Assembly (NCBI GenBank): GCA_945888375.1
Contig: CAMCZZ010000003.1
Coordinates: 1 to 64,000, forward strand
Length of the DNA: 64,000 bases
From: Akkermansia muciniphila
Lineage (GTDB): Bacteria; Verrucomicrobiota; Verrucomicrobiia; Opitutales; Opitutaceae
Direction of reading: 5' to 3'
A model generated the notes under the pieces. The model did not search any database and was not told where the DNA came from. It worked only from the letters and a program-made list of their open reading frames with translations. The position numbers and the translations under genes are program-made. Of the stretch, positions 28,858-37,680 are shown piece after piece; within the stretch, counting starts at the first letter, position 1, and each line of letters starts with the position of its first letter.

Positions 28858-29595
28858 ATGAACAAAGCACTCAGCCTGACCATCACCCCGCGCGCCCAGA
28901 CCGGTCGCTCGGCCTCCCGTCGTGTTCGCAAGGCGAACCAGATCCCCGCGATCCTCTACGGCAAACACACCACCCCGCAGACCCTTTCGGTCGACGCTCC
29001 CGAGCTCGTCCGCCTGCTCAAAGCCGTCGCCGGCCGCGCCCTGCTGATCGAGCTCGTCCAAAAGGATAAAGCCGAGAAGTCACTTTCCTTTCTTCAGGAA
29101 ATCCAGCGCGACCCCATCACCGACAAATACCTTCACGTCGACCTACAAGAGGTAAAAGCCGACGAGAAGCTGGAAATCAACGTGCCCATCTCCTTGGTCG
29201 GCGAGGCTTTCGGCGTGAAACAACAGGCCGGCGTGCTCGAAATCGCCACCCATACCGTGCGCATCCGTTGCTTGCCCAAGGACTTGCCTCCCGTTATCGA
29301 GGTGGATATCTCCGAGCTAAAGATCAACGAAACCCTCAAAATCGCTAACCTGAAGGTGGTTTCCGGCGTAGAGTATCGCGATCTGCCCGGACAACCCGTG
29401 GTATCCGTGCTGAGTGTCGAGGAGCAAACCATCCCCGATGCCGCTGCCGCCACCCCCAGCGCAGGAGCCGCCGCCCCTGCCGCCGGTGCTGCCGCCAAGC
29501 CTGCCGCCGGTGCCGCCGCCGCGAAACCCGCGGCCGGCGCTGCCGCCAAGCCCGCGGCCGGCGCTGCCAAGCCCGCCGCGCCCGCCAAGAAGTAA
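28858..29595 (+). CDS. rplY: 50S ribosomal protein L25/TL5 (CTC form)
   Basis: Binds 5S rRNA in the large subunit. 245 residues from ATG 28858, preceded by an AGGGGG ribosome-binding site; an upstream in-frame start would add 48 unlikely residues. Residues ~1-95 are the L25 domain (VRKANQIPAILYGKHTTP, ITDKYLHVDLQEV) and ~100-190 the TL5/CTC C-terminal domain. The last 55 residues are low complexity, repeating units like AAAKPAAGAA and ending PAAPAKK. The DNA here is a set of near-identical GCC/AAG-rich repeats prone to length change. pth follows, the common rplY-pth pairing. Confidence 0.95.
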   Translation: MNKALSLTITPRAQTGRSASRRVRKANQIPAILYGKHTTPQTLSVDAPELVRLLKAVAGRALLIELVQKDKAEKSLSFLQEIQRDPITDKYLHVDLQEVKADEKLEINVPISLVGEAFGVKQQAGVLEIATHTVRIRCLPKDLPPVIEVDISELKINETLKIANLKVVSGVEYRDLPGQPVVSVLSVEEQTIPDAAAATPSAGAAAPAAGAAAKPAAGAAAAKPAAGAAAKPAAGAAKPAAPAKK

Positions 29596-29654
29596 GCCCC
29601 CCCGTCGGGCCCCGCGCCTTGCCGCCCGTGGCCCGCGCGATTGTTCTTTGAGTC

Positions 29655-30242
29655 ATGTCCATCTCGCTTGTTGCCGGCCTTGGCAACCCCGGTCGCGCCT
29701 ACGCCGCCACCCGCCACAATGCGGGCTGGCTGGTGCTGGAGGCGCTGGCCGGCGCCGAGAAGCTCGCTTGGCAAACCCAAGACCGCTTCGAGGCCGAGGT
29801 CGTGCGCTGGGACTTCGCTCCCGGCCACACCGTGTGGCTGGCCAAACCGCTTACGTTCATGAACGAAAGCGGTCGCGCCATCCAGAAGCTGGCAGCCTTT
29901 CACAAGATCCCGCCCGCCGCTATCACGGTCGTGTATGACGACCTCACCATCGACCTCGGCCTGCTAAAGATCTCCGTCAAAGGCAGCGCCGGCGGCCACA
30001 ATGGAATCGCCGATCTGCTCCAGCGCATGGGCGATGGTTTTATCCGTTACCGACTCGGTATCGGTCCCAAAAAACCACTGGAGATGGACCTCAAGGATTT
30101 CGTGCTAGGGCGCTTCACCGACGAACAACAAACTCTTTTCAACCAACAACTCCCACATTTTGTCTCCGGCATCCGACTCCTGCTTGCCCAGGGGCCAGAC
30201 CAGGCCATGAATCAACTTAACCGCCGCACCCTCCCAACATGA
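29655..30242 (+). CDS. pth: Peptidyl-tRNA hydrolase
   Basis: Releases tRNA from peptidyl-tRNA dropped by ribosomes. 195 residues with GLGNPGRAYAATRHNAGW (catalytic His near 24), PLTFMNESGRAIQKL and VYDDLTIDLGLLKI (Asp near 97). KGSAGGHNGIADL (~110-122) completes the active site. The stop overlaps the rpsF start by four bases (ATGA), so the two genes are translationally coupled. Confidence 0.97.
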   Translation: MSISLVAGLGNPGRAYAATRHNAGWLVLEALAGAEKLAWQTQDRFEAEVVRWDFAPGHTVWLAKPLTFMNESGRAIQKLAAFHKIPPAAITVVYDDLTIDLGLLKISVKGSAGGHNGIADLLQRMGDGFIRYRLGIGPKKPLEMDLKDFVLGRFTDEQQTLFNQQLPHFVSGIRLLLAQGPDQAMNQLNRRTLPT

Positions 30243-30538
30243 GCACCAACGCCCACCGCAATTACCTCGCCTCCTTCATCCTCGATAATCGAGGCAAGGA
30301 GGAGAGCGTCGAGCAGATCGTCGAAGTCGTGAAGACCGAGATCGCCGCCGTCTCCGGCGTCGTCGCCTCCGTCGAAAACATCGGTCGCAAAGACTTCGCT
30401 CGCGTCACGGACAACAAGTTCCCCGCCGCCAGCTACGTCCAGATCCGCTTCTCCGGCCCCGCCTCCGCGCCCGCCGCTCTTACCGAGCGCCTCCGTCTGA
30501 AGCACGCCGTCTACCGCACTCTCGTTGAGAATGCGTAA
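30239..30538 (+). CDS. rpsF: 30S ribosomal protein S6
   Basis: Small-subunit protein, 99 residues, recognisable by YLASFILDNRGKEESVEQI at the start and the S6 ferredoxin-like pattern ending YVQIRFSG...LRLKHAVYRTLVE. It is a little divergent from the enterobacterial form but of normal length. It begins inside the pth stop and precedes ssb by 40 bp. The usual downstream partner rpsR (S18) is absent between ssb and rplI. Confidence 0.93.
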   Translation: MSTNAHRNYLASFILDNRGKEESVEQIVEVVKTEIAAVSGVVASVENIGRKDFARVTDNKFPAASYVQIRFSGPASAPAALTERLRLKHAVYRTLVENA

Positions 30539-30578
30539 AGACCTCGCTTCGTAGTCTTCCCGTCCCACCCTTCCTGCC

Positions 30579-31076
30579 ATGGCCAACCTCAACCGCGTCC
30601 TCCTGATCGGAAACCTTACCCGTGACCCCGAACTGCGAGTCACGCCAAAGGGCACGGCCATCTGCCAGTTTGGCTTGGCCATCTCACGTTCCTTCAAGGA
30701 CGAGTCCGGCCAGACCCGCGAGGAGGCCACCTTCGTGGACATCGAGGCCTGGGGCAAACAGGGCGAATTGATCGCCAAGTATTGCACCAAAGGGCGCCCC
30801 CTCTTCGTCGAGGGCAGGCTACGCTTCGACCAGTGGGAAGATAAGGCGACCCAGCAAAAACGCAGCAAACTCAAGGTTGTCCTCGAGAATTTTCAGTTCT
30901 TGGGCGGTCGAGAGGGCGGTGCGCCCGGAGCCGGCGGCGCCCCCGCAGGGGCCGAAGACGCTGGCGTGGACCAAACCTACGATCGCCCGGCCGCCGTGCC
31001 ACCCCGCGCTCCCGGCGGCGGCCGCCCTGCCCCCGCCCCCCAGCACGAGATTAACGACGACGACGTGCCCTTCTAA
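30579..31076 (+). CDS. ssb: Single-stranded DNA-binding protein
   Basis: OB-fold protein that coats single-stranded DNA. 165 residues starting LNRVLLIGNLTRDPELR, with TFVDIEAWGKQGELIAKY and VEGRLRFDQWED in the DNA-binding domain (~1-110). A Gly/Pro/Ala linker follows, and the acidic tip DDDVPF recruits replication and repair partners. Between rpsF and rplI as is usual; dnaB follows after rplI. Confidence 0.97.
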   Translation: MANLNRVLLIGNLTRDPELRVTPKGTAICQFGLAISRSFKDESGQTREEATFVDIEAWGKQGELIAKYCTKGRPLFVEGRLRFDQWEDKATQQKRSKLKVVLENFQFLGGREGGAPGAGGAPAGAEDAGVDQTYDRPAAVPPRAPGGGRPAPAPQHEINDDDVPF

Positions 31077-31152
31077 GCCGCGCCCTATAAACGCGTTGCC
31101 CGCTCCCTTTCCTGTCAGCCTAATTTTTAACCAAAACAACCCATCCACTCCC

Positions 31153-31680
31153 ATGGCTCACCATGAAATCCTCCTCCTGAAACCCGTCGCCGGCCTCGGT
31201 GGCGAAGGCGATCAGGTCCGCGTCCGCGCCGGCTATGCCCGCAACTACCTGCTCCCCCGCAAGGATGCCGTAGCTCTGAATCAATCTAATCGCAAACGCG
31301 TCGAATCGCTGAAGAAACAACGTGCCCAACGCGAAGCCGCAGAACTCTCCGGCGCCCAAGAACTGGCCAAGCAGATCGCCAAGGTCTCCCTCGCCTTCGC
31401 GGTGAAGACCGGCGAGGCCGGTAAAATGTTCGGCGCGATCACCGCCGCCGACTTGCACGCCAAGTTCGTCGAGGCCGGCATCGATCTCGATAAGAAGAAG
31501 ATCCACCTGCACACCCCGGTCAAGACGCTCGGCAAACACGAGGTCGCCATCAAACTGCACGCCGAGGTCAGCGTAGATATCAGCTTCGATGTCGTTTCCG
31601 AAAACCCCATCGAACAGGCCCCGGCCGTCGAGGAGGCCCCGGCACCCAAGACCTACAAGTCCAAGAAAAAGGCCGAATAA
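31153..31680 (+). CDS. rplI: 50S ribosomal protein L9
   Basis: Large-subunit protein, 175 residues from ATG 31153; the longer frame overlaps ssb and is discarded. The N-terminal rRNA-binding domain has GLGGEGDQVRVRAGYARNYL and PRKDAVAL. A long connecting helix (~50-80) and the C-terminal domain (GKMFGAITAADL, VKTLGKHEVAIKLH) follow. An extra 25-residue tail is rich in Glu/Pro/Ala then Lys (YKSKKKAE). A strong terminator follows, so this ends the rplY-pth-rpsF-ssb-rplI unit. Confidence 0.95.
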   Translation: MAHHEILLLKPVAGLGGEGDQVRVRAGYARNYLLPRKDAVALNQSNRKRVESLKKQRAQREAAELSGAQELAKQIAKVSLAFAVKTGEAGKMFGAITAADLHAKFVEAGIDLDKKKIHLHTPVKTLGKHEVAIKLHAEVSVDISFDVVSENPIEQAPAVEEAPAPKTYKSKKKAE

Positions 31681-31716
31681 ACGAAGCCAGTATCAGCCTC
31701 CGGCTGGCACCCCTTG

Positions 31717-31747
31717 ACCGCGCCCATCTTTCGGGCGCGGTTTTTTT
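31717..31747 (+). terminator. Rho-independent terminator after rplI
   Basis: Stem ACCGCGCCC/GGGCGCGGT with an ATCTTTC loop followed by seven T. It starts about 37 bp after the rplI stop and separates the ribosomal unit from dnaB. Confidence 0.92.
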
Positions 31748-31845
31748 GTAAAAGCCCTGCCTCCCGCCTGCGAATAAAATACCGTAGCCAGGCCTTGTCC
31801 CTTGCGCCCCACGCACCCGCCCTCTTGCCTTGGCCCTTCGTCCTG

Positions 31846-33261
31846 ATGCCCGACTCCGCCAGCAGCTCCCCCGCCGGCCGCACCCCGCGCCGCCCGCGCC
31901 CTGATTCCGCCCCGCCCGCCGCTTCCTCCGGTCGAGTGCCCCCGCACTCCATCGAGGCCGAGGAGCAACTGCTTTCCGCCTGCCTCCTCGACGGTGGAGA
32001 TGTGGTGGCGCGCTGCCTTGAAGGCAAAATCACCCCAAACTCCTTTTACATCCCGGCCAACCGCGTAATCTACGAAAAACTCCTCGAGCTCTACAATGCC
32101 GGAAAACCGATCGACCTCGCCGTTCTGGCCGAGGAACTCAAGACCACGCGGCAGCTGGACGATATCGGCGGCTACGCCTACTTAACCCGCATCAGTGACC
32201 GCATTCCGACCACCGCCGGGGCGAGTTACTTCATCGAGAAAGTCCGCGAACTCGCCCTGCTGCGAGACATCATCCGCGCCGCTACCGGAGCCGTGGAAAA
32301 CTGCTACAGCTACTCCGGCGGCATACAGGAATTCGTCGATAAGGTAGAGCAAGACCTCTTCAAAGTCACCCAGGAGCGCGTGGGCGACGGCGCCAAGCCC
32401 ATGCGCGAACCCACTCGGGAGGCCATGGTCGTCATCACCAAAATGCTGATGAAAAAGGGCGAGCTCACGGGTGTGAGCACCGGCTACAAGGACATCGATC
32501 GCTACCTTTTCGGGCTGCAAAAATCCGAAATGATCGTCCTCGCCGGCCGCCCCTCCTGCGGCAAGACCTCGCTCGCGATGAATTTCGCCGAACACGCCGC
32601 CCTGCCTATCCGCGGCCCGGGTATCGCCACCCTCGTGTTCTCGCTCGAAATGAGCGCCGCCCAACTCGCCCTGCGCCTGCTTTGCTCCCGCTCCCGCGTA
32701 AATATGAAGCTATTGCGCGACGGACTGCTCTCCAAAAACGGCGAGGAGCAACAGGAACTGCTCCGGGTAGCCGATGAGTTCTCCAAGTGCCCCCTCTTTA
32801 TCGACGACTCCAGCTCCTTATCAGTCATGGAGTTACGCGCCAAGGCCCGCCGCCTTCACGCCCGCCAGCCCCTCGGCCTCATCGTGGTTGATTACCTGCA
32901 GCTCATCAGCCCGACCGACGGCACCGTGCCGCGCGAACAACAAGTCGCCGAGGCCTCCCGCGGCCTGAAGTCCCTCGCCAAGGAGCTCGCCGTCCCCGTG
33001 CTCGTCCTCGCACAGCTCAACCGCGCGGCGGAAAAGGAAAACCGCCCCCCTCGCCTTTCCGACCTGCGCGAATCCGGCTCGATCGAGCAGGATGCCGACG
33101 TCGTGCTCATGCTAAACCGGCCAAAGGAGGAAAACGACAAATTCCAAGTCGCCAGCGGCACGATGGAGCTTTTCATTTCCAAAAACCGCAACGGCGAGGT
33201 AGGCGACCTGAAGCTTACCTTCCTCAATTCGATCACCCGTTTTGAAAACTATACCCAGTAA
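31846..33261 (+). CDS. dnaB: Replicative DNA helicase DnaB
   Basis: Hexameric 5'-3' helicase at the replication fork. 471 residues from ATG 31846; the earlier in-frame start lies in the terminator. After a Pro/Arg-rich head (~30 residues) comes the DnaB N-terminal domain (PHSIEAEEQLLSACLLDGG). The RecA-like domain has Walker A AGRPSCGKTSLAMNFA (near 237), FSLEMSAAQLALRL, Walker B GLIVVDYLQLI and ELAVPVLVLAQLNR. The Arg-finger region LRESGSIEQDADVV is near residue 410. It overlaps the bamA start by 20 bp. Confidence 0.97.
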   Translation: MPDSASSSPAGRTPRRPRPDSAPPAASSGRVPPHSIEAEEQLLSACLLDGGDVVARCLEGKITPNSFYIPANRVIYEKLLELYNAGKPIDLAVLAEELKTTRQLDDIGGYAYLTRISDRIPTTAGASYFIEKVRELALLRDIIRAATGAVENCYSYSGGIQEFVDKVEQDLFKVTQERVGDGAKPMREPTREAMVVITKMLMKKGELTGVSTGYKDIDRYLFGLQKSEMIVLAGRPSCGKTSLAMNFAEHAALPIRGPGIATLVFSLEMSAAQLALRLLCSRSRVNMKLLRDGLLSKNGEEQQELLRVADEFSKCPLFIDDSSSLSVMELRAKARRLHARQPLGLIVVDYLQLISPTDGTVPREQQVAEASRGLKSLAKELAVPVLVLAQLNRAAEKENRPPRLSDLRESGSIEQDADVVLMLNRPKEENDKFQVASGTMELFISKNRNGEVGDLKLTFLNSITRFENYTQ

Positions 33262-35689
33262 CCCCGCCGCGCGAATCCTCGCCCGGCTCCTCTTTGTCTG
33301 CCTTTTCGCGGTCTCCACCGCTGCGCCTCTCGCCGCCCAACCCGTCGCCGGCGGCGCCGTCCCTGCGTCCGCCTCCGCCACGCGCGTAGGCAACATCACG
33401 GTGCACTTCAACGGCCCCGCCAACGTCGCCGAACAAGTCGTCCGCGCCAACATGCAGCTGCAAGAAGGCTCCGCCTTGGAGGACGCGCTGATCGACCGGG
33501 ATATCCGCTCCCTCTACCGCACCGGCCAATTCGAATTCATCGAGTTCAAACGAGGCATCCTCACCGCTGGAAAAGTCGATCTTGTTGTTGAGGTTACGTG
33601 TAAATTCCGAGTCGAATCGACCACCTACGTCGGGAATAAAAAAGTGAAGGCCAAGCGGCTCGCCAAGGAGGCCAAAACTAAAGACGGCCTCCCGCTCGAC
33701 GAGCGCCAGGTGAAAGAGGATTCCGAAAAGATCCGCGAGTATTACCAAAAAACCGGCTACAATCAGGCAAAGGTCGAATACCGCATCGAACGCGACCGCG
33801 CCACCGGCCTTGGCAAAGTCTTTTTCGACATCTCTGAAGGGCAAAAAGTGCGCATCAAAAGAGTGGTCTTTGAAGGGAATGAAAACGTCTCCACCCGCCG
33901 CCTCCGCAAGACCATCGAAACCAAGAAGTGGAACTGGTTTTCCTGGCTCACGGATACCGGACGCTTTCGCGATGACCGCTACGAGACCGACTTCGACAAA
34001 CTCCGTGATTACTATCGCGACCAAGGCTTCCTCGACGTGGAAATCGACCAGGCTAAGGTGAAGTTCGATTACCCCCAGCCCAACCGCCTCGTGCTGACCT
34101 TCGTCATCGTCGAAGGCCGACGCTACCAACTCGGCGCCGTCACCATCACGGGGAACAAACTCCACTCATCCGAGAAACTGACCGGGCTGCTGAAACTAAA
34201 GTCCGGCGACACCTTCGCCCCCACCGCCGTTGAGAAGGATCAGAAGACCCTCGAAGACTACATCGGCAAGGACGGCTACGTAGACGCCCGCGTGCGCGTC
34301 ATCCGTAAACCCAACTTGGAAACCGGCGCCATCGACCTCGAATATCAATACACCGAGGGCGAGAAGTTCTTCGTCGAATCCATCCGCCTCGAAGGCAACA
34401 CCAAGACCAAGAGCGTGGTCGTGCTCCGCGAATTGGCCCTCGGGCCGGGCGAAGTCTTCAATACCGTGCGCATGCAGAATTCCAAACTGCGTCTCGAAAA
34501 CACCCGCTTTTTCGAGGAGGTAAATATGAGCCCCGAGACCACCAACCTCCCCGGCCGCCGAAACCTGAAAATCGCCGTCAAGGAGGGCCGCACCGGCAAC
34601 CTGACCTTTGGCGCCGGCTTCAGCTCCCTCGAAAGTGCGATCGTTTTCGCCGAGGTCAGCCAGTCGAACTTCGACCTGTTTAACCGCAAGAGCTTCTTCC
34701 AAGGCGACGGCCAGAAGTTCCGCCTCCGCCTCCAACTCGGTTCCCGCTCCAGCGAGGCCACCCTGAGCTTCGAAGAACCCTGGTTCCTCGAACGGGAACT
34801 CGCCCTCGGCTTCACCCTCTACCGAACCAGCTCGGACTACTACAATAACGTCTATGCCGAGACCCGCACCGGCGCCGAAGTCTACTTGCGCAAACGCCTC
34901 TTTGAGCTTGTCGAAGGCCGCCTCGGCTACACCTACGAGATCGTCGGCATCGAAGACGTGGACCGCCGCACAGCCCCCTTCCTGCTCGCCGAAGAGGGCG
35001 ACCGCACCGTTTCCAAACTGACATTCAAGCTCCTGCGCGACACCCGCGACCGCCTCTACAATACCACTCGGGGTAACCGCGTTGAGCTGTCAACCGAGCT
35101 GGCCGGCGGCCCCTTTTCCGGCGAAACCGATTACTACCGTGTAGAACTCCGCGCCTCCCAGTATTACAACACCTTCGAAACCCTCAATCAGGTCGTCTCC
35201 TTCATCGGGCGAGCCGGCGTCATCAATGAATACGGCGACAGCACATTTGTTCCCTACTTCGACCGGCTTTTCCTCGGCGGCCCCAGTTCGCTCCGCGGCT
35301 TCGAATTCCGCAAAGTCGGCCCGAAGGATGAAAAAGGCCTGATCACACAGCCCGATCCCGACGGTGCCGGCCCCTTGACCGATCCCGATGGCGCCAACAT
35401 CCCCCCCACCTATCAGCCCATCGGCGGCAAAAGCTATGCCATGGGCAGCATCGAATACACGTTCGAAGTCGTTGATCCCCTTCGCCTCGCAGTCTTTTAC
35501 GACGCAGGATTCGTAAACACCGACGTGTGGGATTTTGACGCCTCCGGCTATAACGACAACTTCGGCTTCGGCATCCGCCTGATGGTAGGCGGTGCCCCCC
35601 TGAGCCTGGACTTCGGCATCCCCATCACCACGGACGCCCACAACAACGATGGCATGCAGTTTAATTTTTCTTTTGGCACTCGTTTCTGA
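33242..35689 (+). CDS. bamA: Outer-membrane protein assembly factor BamA
   Basis: Central pore of the BAM complex that inserts beta-barrels into the outer membrane. 815 residues from a TTG at 33242, chosen because it alone gives a clean signal peptide (ILARLLFVCLFAVSTAAPLA). It means a 20-bp overlap with dnaB. Five POTRA domains span ~45-430 (for example KVRIKRVVFEGNENVSTRRL, FVESIRLEGNTKTKS). The Omp85 barrel follows with the loop-6 motif LFLGGPSSLRGFEFRKVGP (near 675) and ends in MQFNFSFGTRF with a C-terminal Phe. skp and lpxD follow, the conserved envelope order. Confidence 0.97.
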   Translation: MKTIPSNPAARILARLLFVCLFAVSTAAPLAAQPVAGGAVPASASATRVGNITVHFNGPANVAEQVVRANMQLQEGSALEDALIDRDIRSLYRTGQFEFIEFKRGILTAGKVDLVVEVTCKFRVESTTYVGNKKVKAKRLAKEAKTKDGLPLDERQVKEDSEKIREYYQKTGYNQAKVEYRIERDRATGLGKVFFDISEGQKVRIKRVVFEGNENVSTRRLRKTIETKKWNWFSWLTDTGRFRDDRYETDFDKLRDYYRDQGFLDVEIDQAKVKFDYPQPNRLVLTFVIVEGRRYQLGAVTITGNKLHSSEKLTGLLKLKSGDTFAPTAVEKDQKTLEDYIGKDGYVDARVRVIRKPNLETGAIDLEYQYTEGEKFFVESIRLEGNTKTKSVVVLRELALGPGEVFNTVRMQNSKLRLENTRFFEEVNMSPETTNLPGRRNLKIAVKEGRTGNLTFGAGFSSLESAIVFAEVSQSNFDLFNRKSFFQGDGQKFRLRLQLGSRSSEATLSFEEPWFLERELALGFTLYRTSSDYYNNVYAETRTGAEVYLRKRLFELVEGRLGYTYEIVGIEDVDRRTAPFLLAEEGDRTVSKLTFKLLRDTRDRLYNTTRGNRVELSTELAGGPFSGETDYYRVELRASQYYNTFETLNQVVSFIGRAGVINEYGDSTFVPYFDRLFLGGPSSLRGFEFRKVGPKDEKGLITQPDPDGAGPLTDPDGANIPPTYQPIGGKSYAMGSIEYTFEVVDPLRLAVFYDAGFVNTDVWDFDASGYNDNFGFGIRLMVGGAPLSLDFGIPITTDAHNNDGMQFNFSFGTRF

Positions 35690-35737
35690 TTTGCCTGTCA
35701 TCTACCCCTCCCGCTTCCAACCAAAACATCACCACGC

Positions 35738-36409
35738 ATGAACAAGCTCGTATCTTCCCTTCTCGCGATCGCCGCCCTCACCGGCGCCACCGCTCTCTCC
35801 GCCGTAGCCGAGTCCGCCCCCAAAATCGTCACGGTAGACATGGCCAAACTGCTCGACGACCACTACGAAACCGTTGAGCAAAACACCAAGCTCAAGGGCG
35901 ATGAAGGTAAGGCCAACGAGGAACTCGAGAAGCTGAACAAGGAAGGTCAAGACCTCGTCGCTCAACTGAAGGAACTCGAAGAAAAAGCGAAGAACCCCGC
36001 CCTCGCTGCCGACGCCAAGGAAAAGCTCCAGACCGAGATGCGCGCCAAAATCGAAGAGATCCAACGCAAACAAAACGAAGTCCAATCCTTCCGCGGCAAC
36101 ACCCAGCGCTCCCTTCAGCAGCGCATTCAAAACTTCCGCAAAATCATGTTTGAAAAGATCAACGTCACCGTGACCGAGGTCGCTAAAAAGAAGGACGCCA
36201 CCCTCGTCCTCGACAAATCAGGCTTCTCCCACATCGGCATCAGCCCCGTCATCTACGCCGACGCCTCCTACGACATCACCGAGGAAGTCCAAAAAGAGAT
36301 CAACAAGGGCCGCCCTGCCGCACCCGCCGCACCCGCCGCCACGGCTACCCCCGCGCCTGCCGCCAAGTCGGACGACGGCGCCAAGGTGACCTTCCCCGGC
36401 TCCAAATAA
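35738..36409 (+). CDS. skp: Periplasmic chaperone Skp/OmpH family
   Basis: Holdase that escorts unfolded outer-membrane proteins to BamA. 223 residues: signal peptide MNKLVSSLLAIAALTGATAL (cleaved near AVAES), KIVTVDMAKLLDDHYETVE as the first core strand and helix, then the long coiled-coil tentacles (~55-150, KANEELEKLNKEGQDLVAQL). A C-terminal strand (TLVLDKSGFSHIG) closes the fold. An Ala/Pro-rich tail of about 35 residues is extra. Located between bamA and lpxD. Confidence 0.92.
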   Translation: MNKLVSSLLAIAALTGATALSAVAESAPKIVTVDMAKLLDDHYETVEQNTKLKGDEGKANEELEKLNKEGQDLVAQLKELEEKAKNPALAADAKEKLQTEMRAKIEEIQRKQNEVQSFRGNTQRSLQQRIQNFRKIMFEKINVTVTEVAKKKDATLVLDKSGFSHIGISPVIYADASYDITEEVQKEINKGRPAAPAAPAATATPAPAAKSDDGAKVTFPGSK

Positions 36410-36445
36410 GCCCCCGGGCCAAATCGGCCTTTTACCCTCCCCCAT

Positions 36446-36476
36446 GGGCCCGTGCCTAGCGCACCGGGCCCTTTTC
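36446..36476 (+). terminator. Terminator after skp
   Basis: Hairpin GGGCCCGTGC / GCACCGGGCCC with a CTAGC loop region and one bulge, followed by four T. It lies about 35 bp after the skp stop. The short T-run suggests partial termination before lpxD. Confidence 0.7.
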
Positions 36477-36565
36477 ATTGGCGCTTCCCGCCCTTCCCCT
36501 CGAAAGCATCACCCTGCGCGCACCTCCGCCGCTTCATTTAAATCCGCCTTCGGGTGCAACCATCC

Positions 36566-37630
36566 ATGACCCTTGCCTTCAGCGCCGAAGACCTCCTCGC
36601 CCTGCTCTCTCCCCGCGCCACCCGCGGAGCCACGCCGGCGACCATAACCCGCATCTCCGCGCTAAAAGAGGCCCAGCCGGGAGATCTCTCTTTCCTCGGC
36701 AACCCGAAATATAAACCCGAGGTCGCCGCCACCCGCGCCTCCGTCGTGCTCCTGCCCGCCGACTTTGCCGGTGATCCCGCCCCCGACCAACTCTTCCTGC
36801 TAGTCGACAACCCCTCCGCCGCCCTCGCCACCCTTTGCGCCCGGATCGAAGCTTCCCTCTGGCCACGCCCGGCCCCCGGCATCCACCCAAGCGCCGTGGT
36901 CGCTCCCGACGCCGACATCGATCCCAGCGCCACCATCGGCCCCTTATGCGTCGTCGAGTCCGGAGCCCAAATCGGCCCGTTCAGCGTCCTGCACGCACAG
37001 GTATTTATCGGCCGCCGGGCCCGCGTCGGCGCCGGGTGTTGGTTCATGTCCAACGTCCACCTCGCCACCGAGTGCGTCGTTGGCGATCGCGTCCGCCTCC
37101 ATGCCGGCGTCGTGATCGGCGCCGACGGCTTCGGTTACGAGTCATCCACCGGCCGCCACGTGAAAATCCCCCAGATCGGCCAGGTCGTGATAGACGACGA
37201 CGTGGAGGTCGGCGCAAACACCACCATAGACCGCGCCCGTTTCAGCCGCACCCACATCGGCGCCGGCACCAAAATCGACAACCTCGTAATGATCGGGCAC
37301 AACGTAACCGTCGGACGCCACTGCATACTTTGCGCTCAAGTCGGCATCTCCGGCAGCTCCATCCTGGAAGATTACGTCGTGCTCGGGGGCCAGGCGGGCG
37401 TCGCCGGCCATCTTACCATCGGCAAGGGCGCCAAAACCGACGGCCAGACCGGCATTAACACCGACCTAGCCCCCGGCACCTTCTGGAAAGGTTCCCCCTG
37501 CCTGCCCTACCAGCTCGAACAACGCATCAACGTCCTCCGCCAGCGCCTGCCCGATTTGTTCCGCAAGGTTGACACCCTCGCCGAGCAACTCGCCGAGCTC
37601 AAAAAAAACCTTCCGGCTTCCAGCGCCTGA
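36566..37630 (+). CDS. lpxD: UDP-3-O-acylglucosamine N-acyltransferase LpxD
   Basis: Third step of lipid A synthesis: N-acylation of UDP-3-O-acyl-glucosamine from acyl-ACP. 354 residues from ATG 36566 (a GTG four codons upstream is possible). The N-terminal uridine-binding domain includes GDLSFLGNPKYKPEVAATRA. A left-handed hexapeptide helix (~105-310) follows with GADGFGYESSTGRHVKIPQI and the catalytic His in MIGHNVTVGRHCILCAQVG (near 240). The C-terminal helix ends QRLPDLFRKVDTLAEQLAEL. Its presence shows an LPS-type outer membrane. Confidence 0.96.
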   Translation: MTLAFSAEDLLALLSPRATRGATPATITRISALKEAQPGDLSFLGNPKYKPEVAATRASVVLLPADFAGDPAPDQLFLLVDNPSAALATLCARIEASLWPRPAPGIHPSAVVAPDADIDPSATIGPLCVVESGAQIGPFSVLHAQVFIGRRARVGAGCWFMSNVHLATECVVGDRVRLHAGVVIGADGFGYESSTGRHVKIPQIGQVVIDDDVEVGANTTIDRARFSRTHIGAGTKIDNLVMIGHNVTVGRHCILCAQVGISGSSILEDYVVLGGQAGVAGHLTIGKGAKTDGQTGINTDLAPGTFWKGSPCLPYQLEQRINVLRQRLPDLFRKVDTLAEQLAELKKNLPASSA

Positions 37631-37680
37631 GCAAAGCCGGCTTTGCCCTTCGACCGGCCACGCCTTTCCCTGCCGACGCC

